Assembly (NCBI GenBank): GCA_035544515.1
Contig: DATKEG010000106.1
Location: 1-10,084, forward strand
DNA: 10,084 bases
Direction of reading: 5' to 3'
Source of the DNA: DATKEG01 sp035544515
GTDB taxonomy: Bacteria; Acidobacteriota; Vicinamibacteria; Fen-336
In this document: piece by piece, positions 1-8,609 of the stretch
Layout: every line of letters begins with the position of its first letter
Position numbering within the stretch: position 1 is the first letter of the stretch
Notes under the pieces: model-generated
Seen by the model: only the letters and a program-made list of their open reading frames with translations
Told to the model about the DNA's origin: nothing
Databases searched by the model: none
Translations under genes and position numbers: made by a program

Positions 1-1008
1 CGCCTCATGCAGGAGGACACCATCGCCATGGCGTTCTCCATCATGAGCAACCGCCAGAAGCAGAAGTTCAAGGACAACCTCGAGATCGACATCGCGTATT
101 CGGTGCCCGGCCTGGGCCGCTTCCGCTGCAACGTGTTCCAGCAGCGGGGCACGGTGGGCCTCGTCCTCCGCGTCATCCCGGTCAAGATCCTCACCGTGCG
201 CGAGCTGGGCCTGCCCGTGGTGCTGGAGAAGATCGCCTCCGAGCAGCGCGGACTGATCCTCTGCACGGGGACCACCGGCTCGGGCAAGTCCACCTCGCTG
301 GCCGCGATGATCGACTACATCAACTCGCAGCGCACCGAGCACGTCATCACCATCGAGGATCCGATCGAGTTCCTGCACCGGGACAAGAAGTCCATCGTGA
401 ACCAGCGCGAGGTCGAGGTGGACACGCGCTCTTTCGCCGCCGCGCTGCGCTCCGCCCTGCGCCAGGACCCCGACGTGATCCTGGTGGGTGAGATGCGCGA
501 CTACGAGACGATCGAGACCGCCATCACCGCGGCCGAGACCGGCCACCTCGTGCTCTCGACCCTGCACACCCTGGACGCGACCGAGACCGTCAACCGCATC
601 ATCTCCGTCTTCCCGCCGCACCAGCAGAAGCAGATCCGCCTCCAGCTCTCGGGCGTGCTCAAGGCCGTCATCTCCATGCGCCTGGTGCCGCGCGCCGACG
701 GCCACGGCCGCGTGCCCGCGGTCGAGGTCATGATCGCCACCCCGTTCATCCGCGACTGCATCATCAACAAGGACAAGACCAAGCTGATCCACGAGGCGAT
801 CGCCGCCGGCGTCAGCCAATACGGCATGCAGACCTTCGACCAGAGCATCTTCCAGCTCTACAAGAAGGAGCTCATCACCTACGACGAGGCGCTGCGCCGC
901 GCCAGCAACCCCGACGAGTTCAAGCTCAAGATCCAGGGCATCCAGTCCACCTCCGACATCGCGGCCGAGGAGATGGAGAAGACGATGCAGTCGTTCGACC
1001 TGGAATAG
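1..1008 (+). CDS. pilT: Type IV pilus retraction ATPase PilT (5' end cut by window)
   Basis: This is a secretion-superfamily hexameric ATPase that powers pilus retraction at the inner-membrane base of type IV pili (twitching motility). The frame is open to base 1, so the true start lies upstream; comparison with usual PilT lengths suggests about 35-50 N-terminal residues are missing. Counting from the Met at base 7, I see Walker A GTTGSGKS (88-95), the Asp box TIEDPIE (115-121), Walker B DPDVILVGEMRD (154-165) and the His box HLVLSTLHT (180-188). GEMRD and NQREV fit PilT better than PilU, which usually has GEVRS and TQREV. The C-terminal GMQTFDQ segment is also PilT-like. The AIRNLIRE motif is divergent here (FIRDCIIN, 247-254). 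No other pilus gene is visible in the window. recX starts 85 nt downstream. PilT is confident; which paralogue it is remains open. Confidence 0.93.
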   Translation, partial: RLMQEDTIAMAFSIMSNRQKQKFKDNLEIDIAYSVPGLGRFRCNVFQQRGTVGLVLRVIPVKILTVRELGLPVVLEKIASEQRGLILCTGTTGSGKSTSLAAMIDYINSQRTEHVITIEDPIEFLHRDKKSIVNQREVEVDTRSFAAALRSALRQDPDVILVGEMRDYETIETAITAAETGHLVLSTLHTLDATETVNRIISVFPPHQQKQIRLQLSGVLKAVISMRLVPRADGHGRVPAVEVMIATPFIRDCIINKDKTKLIHEAIAAGVSQYGMQTFDQSIFQLYKKELITYDEALRRASNPDEFKLKIQGIQSTSDIAAEEMEKTMQSFDLE

Positions 1009-1093
1009 CCTCCGGCCCGATTCGGAGCCCGCAGCCATCCGCCGTCGACCTCCGACCGCGTCCTCGTCGGACGATCCCGAGAGGGCCGCCTAC

Positions 1094-1573
1094 GTGGACG
1101 CCTTGCGGCGCCTGTCGCGGCGCGACCATTCCGAGCAGGAGCTGCGGCAGGCGCTCGCCCGCAAGGGCCACGCCGACGACGTGATCGAGGGCGTGGTCGG
1201 CCGCCTCCGCCGCGAGCGCGCCCTCGACGACCGGCGCTTCGCCGAGGCCTTCTCCCGCAGCCGTCTGGCCCGCCATGGCCTCGGCCGGCAGCGCATCCGC
1301 CAGGATCTGCGCCGCCGCGGGATCGCCCGGCCGACGGCCGAGGCCGGGCTCCAGGAGGCGCTCGGCGACGTCCCGGAGGCGCAGGTGCTCGACGGCCTCG
1401 CGCGACGCTACTGGGCGACCCACGCCCGCGACATCCCCGCGCAGCGCGTCCGTAAATTGTGGGCTTTCCTGGTCCGCCGCGGCTTCCCGGCGGGCCTGGT
1501 CCAGGACCGCCTGCGGGCGCTCTGGCCGCGATGGCAGGACGCACTGGAAGGGCTGGAGCCGGTGGACGAGTAG
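1094..1573 (+). CDS. recX: RecX family regulator of RecA
   Basis: RecX is a small helical cytoplasmic protein that binds RecA filaments and modulates (usually inhibits) recombinase activity. The 159-residue product is of normal family length. It shows the RecX pattern: ALRRLSRRDHSEQELRQAL at the N-terminus, a middle repeat with RRERALDDRRFAEAF, an R-rich GRQRIRQDLRRRGI segment, and a C-terminal RKLWAFLVRRGFPAGLV repeat. The GTG start at 1094 is supported by an AGAGG at 1080-1084 with a 9-nt spacer. The frame stays open upstream and the codons just before it (Ala-Ala-Tyr) resemble the family's conserved start of helix 1, but I find no ATG, GTG or TTG there. Its position next to alaS matches the common recA-recX-alaS order, but recA is not adjacent; pilT is upstream instead. 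Confidence 0.88.
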   Translation: MDALRRLSRRDHSEQELRQALARKGHADDVIEGVVGRLRRERALDDRRFAEAFSRSRLARHGLGRQRIRQDLRRRGIARPTAEAGLQEALGDVPEAQVLDGLARRYWATHARDIPAQRVRKLWAFLVRRGFPAGLVQDRLRALWPRWQDALEGLEPVDE

Positions 1574-1620
1574 GGAGGAGCGTCGGTCGAGGGTTGGGGG
1601 CGAGTTCGCGCCGCCGGGGC

Positions 1621-1658
1621 AGCCCCATTCGGGGCTTGCGCTCAAGCGCTTTTATTTG
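1621..1658 (+). terminator. Possible intrinsic terminator after recX
   Basis: Two small hairpins sit in tandem after recX. The first is AGCCCC (1621-1626), loop ATTC, GGGGCT (1631-1636). The second can form as GCGC-TCAA-GCGC (1638-1649) or as GCTTG-CGCT-CAAGC (1634-1647), and is followed by TTTTATTTG (1650-1658), a T-rich run that stands out in such a GC-rich region. The second stem is short, so termination may be weak. If real, it separates pilT-recX from alaS. Confidence 0.4.
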
Positions 1659-1714
1659 AGATACTTAGCCTGCAAGGTGAGCCCGCTGACAAGGATGCGG
1701 CCCAACCCGCAGGG

Positions 1715-1720
1715 TAAAAT
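1715..1720 (+). promoter_or_regulatory. Possible alaS -10 box (TAAAAT)
   Basis: TAAAAT matches the sigma70 -10 consensus at 5 of 6 positions and lies in the only AT-richer stretch between recX and alaS. It would give a leader of roughly 40 nt before the TTG start at 1769. No convincing -35 element lies at 17-18 nt; CTGACA at 1686-1691 is 23 nt away, which is too far. The same bases contain the ATG of a 17-codon open frame, so the two readings compete. Confidence 0.3.
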
Positions 1721-1768
1721 GGCGAGTTGCCCGGCCGCGCGCTCGGGACACCTATCGAGGACGCGATC

Positions 1769-1772
<4 letters not shown>
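1719..1772 (+). other. Candidate 17-codon upstream ORF overlapping the alaS start
   Basis: An ATG at 1719 opens a 17-codon frame (MASCPAARSGHLSRTRS) whose TGA stop at 1770-1772 overlaps the alaS TTG at 1769 in a TTGA arrangement, the geometry of translational coupling. An AGGG at 1711-1714 is 4 nt upstream, which is close for a ribosome site. It has no alanine-codon run typical of an attenuator leader (two adjacent Ala codons only). It may be chance, especially if TAAAAT at 1715-1720 is the alaS -10 box, in which case the ATG would not be transcribed from that promoter. Confidence 0.2.
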
Positions 1773-4444
<2,672 letters not shown>

Positions 4445-4508
4445 CGGGACGGGACGGCGGATGCGCGAGGGAGGCCACGGCGGCGCTCCCTGGAAGCGGA
4501 GGCGGTCC

Positions 4509-5468
4509 ATGTCGGCTGACGACAAGCGGCGCCGGGGCGACCGGCGGCGGCAGGCAGGAGACAGGCGCGGTACGCCCCGGAATGCCACGCCCGACCGGCG
4601 CCAGGGGCAGAGGCGCGGCCTCGAGGCGCTCAGCACCGGCGCCCTCCTGGCCACCCTGTCCCTGGCCGGCAACCCCGCGCAGGCGCAGATCTACACCCGC
4701 CGCAACGACCGGGGCGTGATGGAGGCGACCAACACCCCCGACCAGACCGACTACCGGCTGACCTATCCGGGCAAGGGCACGCTCATCCACTCGAGCGCCT
4801 GGCGGCTGCGGCCGACCTACAGCGGCGAGTTCGACGCCGACATCGTTGCCGCCGCCGCGCGGCACGGGGTCAGCGTCAACCTGGTGCGCGCGGTCATCCA
4901 GGTGGAGTCGGACTACGACCACCTGGCCGTGTCGTCCAAGGGCGCGCAGGGGCTGATGCAGCTCATGCCGGACACGGGCCGCCGCATGGGCGTGTCGAAT
5001 GCCTTCGATCCCCGCCAGAACATCTTCGGGGGCGTGCGCTACCTCCGCCTGCTCCTGGACCAGTTCCAGGGCGACGTGAGACTGGCCACCGCCGCCTACA
5101 ACGCCGGGCCGAACGCCGTGGTCCGCCATGGCGGCGTGCCGCCCTACCGGGAGACGCGCGGGTACGTACAGAAGATCCAGGCCCTGCTCGCCAGCGTCAG
5201 CTCCGGCGTGCAGGCCGCGTTCTTCGCGCCCAGTCCGCGCACGCTCGACGGCTTGCCGGCTTCGAGCGCGGCCGCCGGGCCGGACGCGAAGGCGGGGGCC
5301 ATAGCACCCTCTCGGGCCAGCGGCAAGCCGGTCGCGAGCGGGAAGGCCGGCAAGGCCTCGAAGGCTCGGCTCTACTACCGCTGGAAGGACGACCAGGGCG
5401 TGCTCCACGTGGGCCAGACGCCTCCTCCCGCCGGCACCTCGTTCACCCTGATCCGCGCTCTCGACTAG
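4509..5468 (+). CDS. Secreted lytic transglycosylase (SLT) with flanking DUF4124-like modules
   Basis: The enzyme is predicted to cleave the MurNAc-GlcNAc bond of peptidoglycan, forming 1,6-anhydro ends, in the periplasm or at the envelope. The product has 319 residues. The catalytic core shows the family 1 SLT signature: VIQVES with catalytic Glu133, KGAQGLMQLMP (144-154) and AYNAGPN (196-202). The N-terminus has about 36 Arg-rich residues, then a hydrophobic segment ending in an AQA site (cleavage predicted after Ala59). An RR pair at 35-36 abuts the hydrophobic part, so Tat export is possible as well as Sec. After the cleavage site IYTRRNDRGVMEATNTP (61-77) resembles a DUF4124 module; a second, YYRWKDDQGVLHVGQTPPP, is at 289-307 after a low-complexity Ala/Ser/Lys linker (240-286). 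The ATG at 4509 is chosen because GGAGG (4498-4502) lies 6 nt upstream; the ATG at 4461 has a weak site. It follows alaS by 64 nt and leads a tight gene group. Confidence 0.9.
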   Translation: MSADDKRRRGDRRRQAGDRRGTPRNATPDRRQGQRRGLEALSTGALLATLSLAGNPAQAQIYTRRNDRGVMEATNTPDQTDYRLTYPGKGTLIHSSAWRLRPTYSGEFDADIVAAAARHGVSVNLVRAVIQVESDYDHLAVSSKGAQGLMQLMPDTGRRMGVSNAFDPRQNIFGGVRYLRLLLDQFQGDVRLATAAYNAGPNAVVRHGGVPPYRETRGYVQKIQALLASVSSGVQAAFFAPSPRTLDGLPASSAAAGPDAKAGAIAPSRASGKPVASGKAGKASKARLYYRWKDDQGVLHVGQTPPPAGTSFTLIRALD

Positions 5469-5481
5469 GGAAGGGGCGTTC

Positions 5482-6855
5482 TTGCGCGATCCCGCCCCCC
5501 GCGCTCCCTTCGACCAGGGGCTGTTCCTCACCCACTTCAACCGCGGCAAGGCGCTCTACGAGGAGCGGAAGTTCCCGGAGGCGGAACGGGAGCTGGAGGA
5601 GGCCTACCTGCTGCGGCCGCGCGACCAGAACGTGCTCAACCTGCTCGGGCTCGTCTACTTCAAGCAGGACAAGCTCGAGAAGGCGGAAGAGGTCTACCGC
5701 AAGCTGGCGGCCGAGAGCCCCGAGGCGGCGACCCTGTACTACAACCTCGGCCTCATCCACTTCAAGCTGAACCGGCTCGAGGACGCGGAGCTGGCCTTCC
5801 TGAAGGCGCTCGAGCTGGCGAAGGACAACCACAAGATCAACTTCTACCTCGGCTCCGTCTACGAGCGGCTGCAGCGCTTCCCCGACGCGATCTACCAGTA
5901 CCGCCAGGCGGGCGCGCACCTGATGGTGCGGCGGGTGGAGGACAAGATGGCGGCCGCGCCCACGGCGGCCGGCTCCGCCACCACCGGCGTGCCCGCGCCG
6001 AAGCGCGCCAAGAAGGGCGACGACACCGCCGAGTTCAAGGTGGACGAGATCAAGCAGAAGCTGCGCCAGAAGTCGGAGGAGACGCTGTCTCCGGCCAAGC
6101 CGGTGCAGCCGCTGGGCAGCACGGTGCTCGCGGACAAGGCGCCGGGCCGGCTCGACTCCGAGACCGCCCGCTTCCGGCTGACCGAGAGCACGCTTCCACC
6201 GCGGCGCGGCTCGGAGGTGATCTCGTTTCCGCAGATGTCGGCCACGGACCAGACCGTGCCCCCGCGCGAGGGCGCGCCCCGCCCCGCCGACACCTTCCGC
6301 TTCCTGGAGAACAACCTCATGGAGATCCAGTTCTCCGGCAAGGTGTTCATCAAGCAGGGCACGGTCTATTCCTACGGAGGCAACCTGACGTTCTGGGTCA
6401 AGGACAAGCGGCCAGGCGGAGCGCCCGCGCTGGTGATCGTCACCGGCAGCGGCAAGGTCATCCTGACGGACCGTGACCGCGAGATCACGTTCATGCACGT
6501 GGAGAACGAGGCCGTCTTCATCGAGCCGGGCCACCTCCTCGCCTGCGAGGAGACGCTCACGCCGCGCTACGTGCCCATGGGCGGGCCGGGCTCGGGCCTG
6601 GAGTTCCTGGCCCTGGACGGACGGGGCATGGTCGCGCTCTCCGCCTCCAGCAAGCCGCTGGCGCTGCCCGTCACGCCCGAGCTGCCGGTCTCGGTGCCGG
6701 CCTCGTCGATCATCAGCTGGACGGGCAACGTCACGCCCACGGTGGTCGAGGACCACCAGCTTCGCGAGGTCATGCTCGCGCGGGGAGACAAGGCGGGCAT
6801 CCTCCTGCGCCTGGAGGGCAAGGGCCGGCTTCTCGTGGAGCAGGCGCTGGCCTAG
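5482..6855 (+). CDS. TPR protein with C-terminal AIM24-like domain
   Basis: The 457-residue product has three visible parts. Residues 14-147 form about four tetratricopeptide repeats (near 14-48, 49-82, 83-116, 117-147), with typical spacing such as LGLVYFKQDKLEKAEEVYRK. Residues 150-270 are Ala/Pro/Lys-rich and probably disordered. Residues 271-457 look like the AIM24 (DUF124/TIGR00266-type) beta-sandwich: FRFLENNLMEIQFSGKVFI, GSGKVIL, FIEPGHLLACEE, LEFLALDGRGMVALS and ISWTGNVTP. TPRs bind partner proteins; the AIM24 fold has no settled biochemical role in bacteria, so this is best called a scaffold of unknown partner. There is no signal peptide or membrane helix, so it is likely cytoplasmic. 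TTG at 5482 follows an AAGGGG (5471-5476) and starts only 13 nt after the transglycosylase stop, indicating co-transcription. The TPR call is firm; the AIM24 call is from residue pattern. Confidence 0.85.
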   Translation: MRDPAPRAPFDQGLFLTHFNRGKALYEERKFPEAERELEEAYLLRPRDQNVLNLLGLVYFKQDKLEKAEEVYRKLAAESPEAATLYYNLGLIHFKLNRLEDAELAFLKALELAKDNHKINFYLGSVYERLQRFPDAIYQYRQAGAHLMVRRVEDKMAAAPTAAGSATTGVPAPKRAKKGDDTAEFKVDEIKQKLRQKSEETLSPAKPVQPLGSTVLADKAPGRLDSETARFRLTESTLPPRRGSEVISFPQMSATDQTVPPREGAPRPADTFRFLENNLMEIQFSGKVFIKQGTVYSYGGNLTFWVKDKRPGGAPALVIVTGSGKVILTDRDREITFMHVENEAVFIEPGHLLACEETLTPRYVPMGGPGSGLEFLALDGRGMVALSASSKPLALPVTPELPVSVPASSIISWTGNVTPTVVEDHQLREVMLARGDKAGILLRLEGKGRLLVEQALA

Positions 6856-6857
6856 AA

Positions 6858-7499
6858 GTGCGGGTCGAGTTCGGGGAGTTCGCGCTCGACGCCCGGACGC
6901 GCGAGCTGCGCGGCGAGGACCGGCCCGTGCACCTGTCGCCCAAGGCGTTCCAGCTCCTCGAGCTGCTCGTGCGCCGCCGGCCGGAGGCGGTGCCCAAGGC
7001 GGAGCTGATCGCGGAGGTCTGGCCGGGCGTGCACGTGACGGAGGCCAGCCTCGCGAGCACGGTGGCCGAGCTGCGCGCGGCGCTGGGCGACCAGAAGAGC
7101 TCTCCACGGTTCATCCGGACCCTGCACGGCTTCGGCTACGCGTTCTGCGCCGAGGCGGTCGAGAGCGCGCGCCCGCGGCGCGGCTCCCCCGACAGCCCGG
7201 CCTTCCGGCTCCTCTGGAACCGGCGCGAGATCCAGCTCGGCGAGGGGGAGAACCTCCTGGGACGAGACCGCGAGTCGGTCGTGTGGCTCGATTCCTCGAC
7301 CGTCTCGCGCCGTCACGCGCGCATCACGATCGCGGGCGGACGCGCGGTGATCGAGGACCTGGGCAGTCGGAACGGCACCTGGGTGGGCGGCCGGAGGGCC
7401 GAGGCCCCGACCCCGCTCGCCGACGGCGACGAGGTGAAGCTCGGATCGGTGCTCATGACCTTCCGCGTCTTCGAGGCCCTCGAGACCGAGTCGGACTAG
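6858..7499 (+). CDS. Winged-helix DNA-binding / FHA-domain regulator
   Basis: The product is a 213-residue one-component regulator. Residues 1-97 form an OmpR/PhoB-type winged helix (Trans_reg_C): FGEFALDARTREL, LSPKAFQLLELL, AELIAEVWPG and the wing RFIRTLHGFGYAF. Residues 117-207 form an FHA domain with the expected phosphothreonine-binding residues: G135-R136, SRRH (150-153) and GSRNGT (169-174). FHA domains bind phosphothreonine peptides, so DNA binding may be controlled by a Ser/Thr kinase pathway, although no kinase is in the window. There is no receiver domain and no bacterial transcriptional activation domain as in EmbR. The GTG start lies 2 nt after the TAG of the TPR gene with no good Shine-Dalgarno nearby, so translation probably depends on coupling. 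DNA target unknown; autoregulation of this gene group is a reasonable guess only. Confidence 0.9.
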   Translation: MRVEFGEFALDARTRELRGEDRPVHLSPKAFQLLELLVRRRPEAVPKAELIAEVWPGVHVTEASLASTVAELRAALGDQKSSPRFIRTLHGFGYAFCAEAVESARPRRGSPDSPAFRLLWNRREIQLGEGENLLGRDRESVVWLDSSTVSRRHARITIAGGRAVIEDLGSRNGTWVGGRRAEAPTPLADGDEVKLGSVLMTFRVFEALETESD

Positions 7500-7536
7500 C
7501 CGCCCGCGCGTGCGGGAGCCAGGTTCCCGGCTTCGC

Positions 7537-7565
7537 TTGACTCGAGCACACAACGCGGTTACAAG
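7537..7565 (+). promoter_or_regulatory. Sigma70-like promoter for the trypsin-like protease
   Basis: TTGACT at 7537-7542 matches the -35 consensus at 5 of 6 positions, and TACAAG at 7560-7565 matches the -10 at 4 of 6, with an exact 17-nt spacer. Transcription would begin near 7572, giving a leader of about 20 nt with GAGGAG (7580-7585). The remainder of the gap after the FHA gene (7500-7536) holds only weak overlapping hairpins, such as CCCGC-GCGT-GCGGG (7503-7516), without a T tract. Confidence 0.5.
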
Positions 7566-7591
7566 GCCCCGTCCGTCCCGAGGAGCACGGC

Positions 7592-8560
7592 ATGCCCAGG
7601 CGCGAGGTTTCGCTCGACCACGAGGCGGCGGTCCGCGGCGCGATCGAATACGCGGAGAAGCGGGCGGGCGCCGACGACCAGGCCTTCGTCGAAGCGCTCA
7701 CCGCGCGGTTCGACCAGACCGTGCGGGAGGCGAGCCGGGCCGCGGGCCGCTTCCGCGTGACCGCCGGCGCGGCACCGCGCAGCTTCCACATCTACAAGGA
7801 TGCCCGGTACCTCGCGAACGCCCGCGCGCTCGCCCGGCGGACGCTCGCCGGGACCCGCGTCATCGGCGGCCGTCCGGTGGCCGCGGACGCGTTCCTGGAC
7901 TGCGTGGCCGTGGGCTCCGACGACGAGTGGGGCTGCACGGGCACCCTCATCGCGTCCGACGTGGTCGTCACCGCCGGCCACTGCGCCGATTTCGCCACCC
8001 GGGTGTTCTTCGGAGCCAACGTGGCGCAGCCGGGGCGCGCGGTCAAGGTCAAGAAGGCCGTGCTCCACCCGAAATACCACCGCGGCGCGAAGAACGACCT
8101 GATGGTTCTCGTGCTGGCGGAGAAGGTGACCGCGGTCGCCCCGCGCCCTTTGGCGGCCAAGACGCTCATCGACAAGGCGACGGACGGCCGGGCCGTGGGC
8201 TTCGGCAACGTGGACCCGATGGGCATGTTCGGCTACGGCATCAAGCGCGAGGTGGACGTCCCCGTCGCCTCCCCGAGCTGCCGGGGCACGGTGGACGGCC
8301 ACGACGACGCCTCCGCCTACGGCTGCGACGTCGGCCTCGAGTTCGTGGCCGGACGCCCGCTGCTCGAGCGCGACAGCTGCACGGGCGACAGCGGCGGGCC
8401 GTTCTACATCCAGGACAAGGCGAAGCAGTGGGTACTGGCCGGCGCGACCTCCCGGGCCACGTCGAGCAGCATGAACAACTGCGGCGACGGCGGGATCTAC
8501 GTCCGCCTCGACCGGTACCGGGCGTGGATCGACGGCATCGCCGGCGTCACGCTGCCCTGA
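7592..8560 (+). CDS. Trypsin-like serine protease (S1A) with pro-region
   Basis: The 322-residue product is a chymotrypsin-fold endopeptidase. The triad is complete: His130 in TAGHC, Asp169 in NDLMVL and Ser267 in GDSGGP. Asp261, six residues before the Ser, corresponds to trypsin Asp189 and predicts cleavage after Arg/Lys. A canonical zymogen site, Arg89 followed by VIGG (90-93), ends an 89-residue pro-region, so auto-activation fits its own specificity. Cysteines fit trypsin-type disulfides: C115/C131, C230/C245 and C263/C297. Disulfides imply an extracytoplasmic protein, yet no signal peptide is visible: residues 1-89 are charged and helical without a hydrophobic stretch, and the frame upstream of the ATG has no other start before a TGA at 7538. 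The ATG has GAGGAG (7580-7585) 6 nt upstream, so the start is firm. Export route and substrate are unknown. It has its own promoter and converges on the kinase gene. Confidence 0.92.
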   Translation: MPRREVSLDHEAAVRGAIEYAEKRAGADDQAFVEALTARFDQTVREASRAAGRFRVTAGAAPRSFHIYKDARYLANARALARRTLAGTRVIGGRPVAADAFLDCVAVGSDDEWGCTGTLIASDVVVTAGHCADFATRVFFGANVAQPGRAVKVKKAVLHPKYHRGAKNDLMVLVLAEKVTAVAPRPLAAKTLIDKATDGRAVGFGNVDPMGMFGYGIKREVDVPVASPSCRGTVDGHDDASAYGCDVGLEFVAGRPLLERDSCTGDSGGPFYIQDKAKQWVLAGATSRATSSSMNNCGDGGIYVRLDRYRAWIDGIAGVTLP

Positions 8561-8584
8561 GCGATCCCGAGGGCCGCCCCCGCA

Positions 8585-8602
8585 CGGCGCACCCGCGCGC
8601 CG
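8585..8602. terminator. Weak hairpin between convergent genes
   Basis: CGGCGC (8585-8590), a 6-nt loop and GCGCCG (8597-8602) form a perfect 6-bp stem in the 49-nt gap between the convergent protease and kinase genes. There is no T tract on either strand, so it is at best a weak bidirectional terminator. A stem of this size is common by chance at this GC content. Confidence 0.2.
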
Positions 8603-8609
8603 CGCCGGC

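Noticed and set aside
1..6. PilT as a truncated pseudogene because its N-terminus is missing
   Set aside because: The frame is open through base 1, so the truncation is the window boundary, not a mutation.
4461..4508. Upstream ATG start for the transglycosylase
   Set aside because: The ATG at 4461 lacks a good ribosome site and would lengthen an already long N-terminal leader; GGAGG at 4498-4502 fits the ATG at 4509.
4445..4508. A terminator between alaS and the transglycosylase gene
   Set aside because: I see no stable hairpin with a T tract in this 64-nt gap, so read-through from alaS is more likely.
5443..7107. A 554-codon minus-strand open frame opposite the TPR and FHA genes
   Set aside because: Its translation is low-complexity Arg/Ala/Leu, and the plus strand carries clear TPR, AIM24-like and winged-helix motifs.
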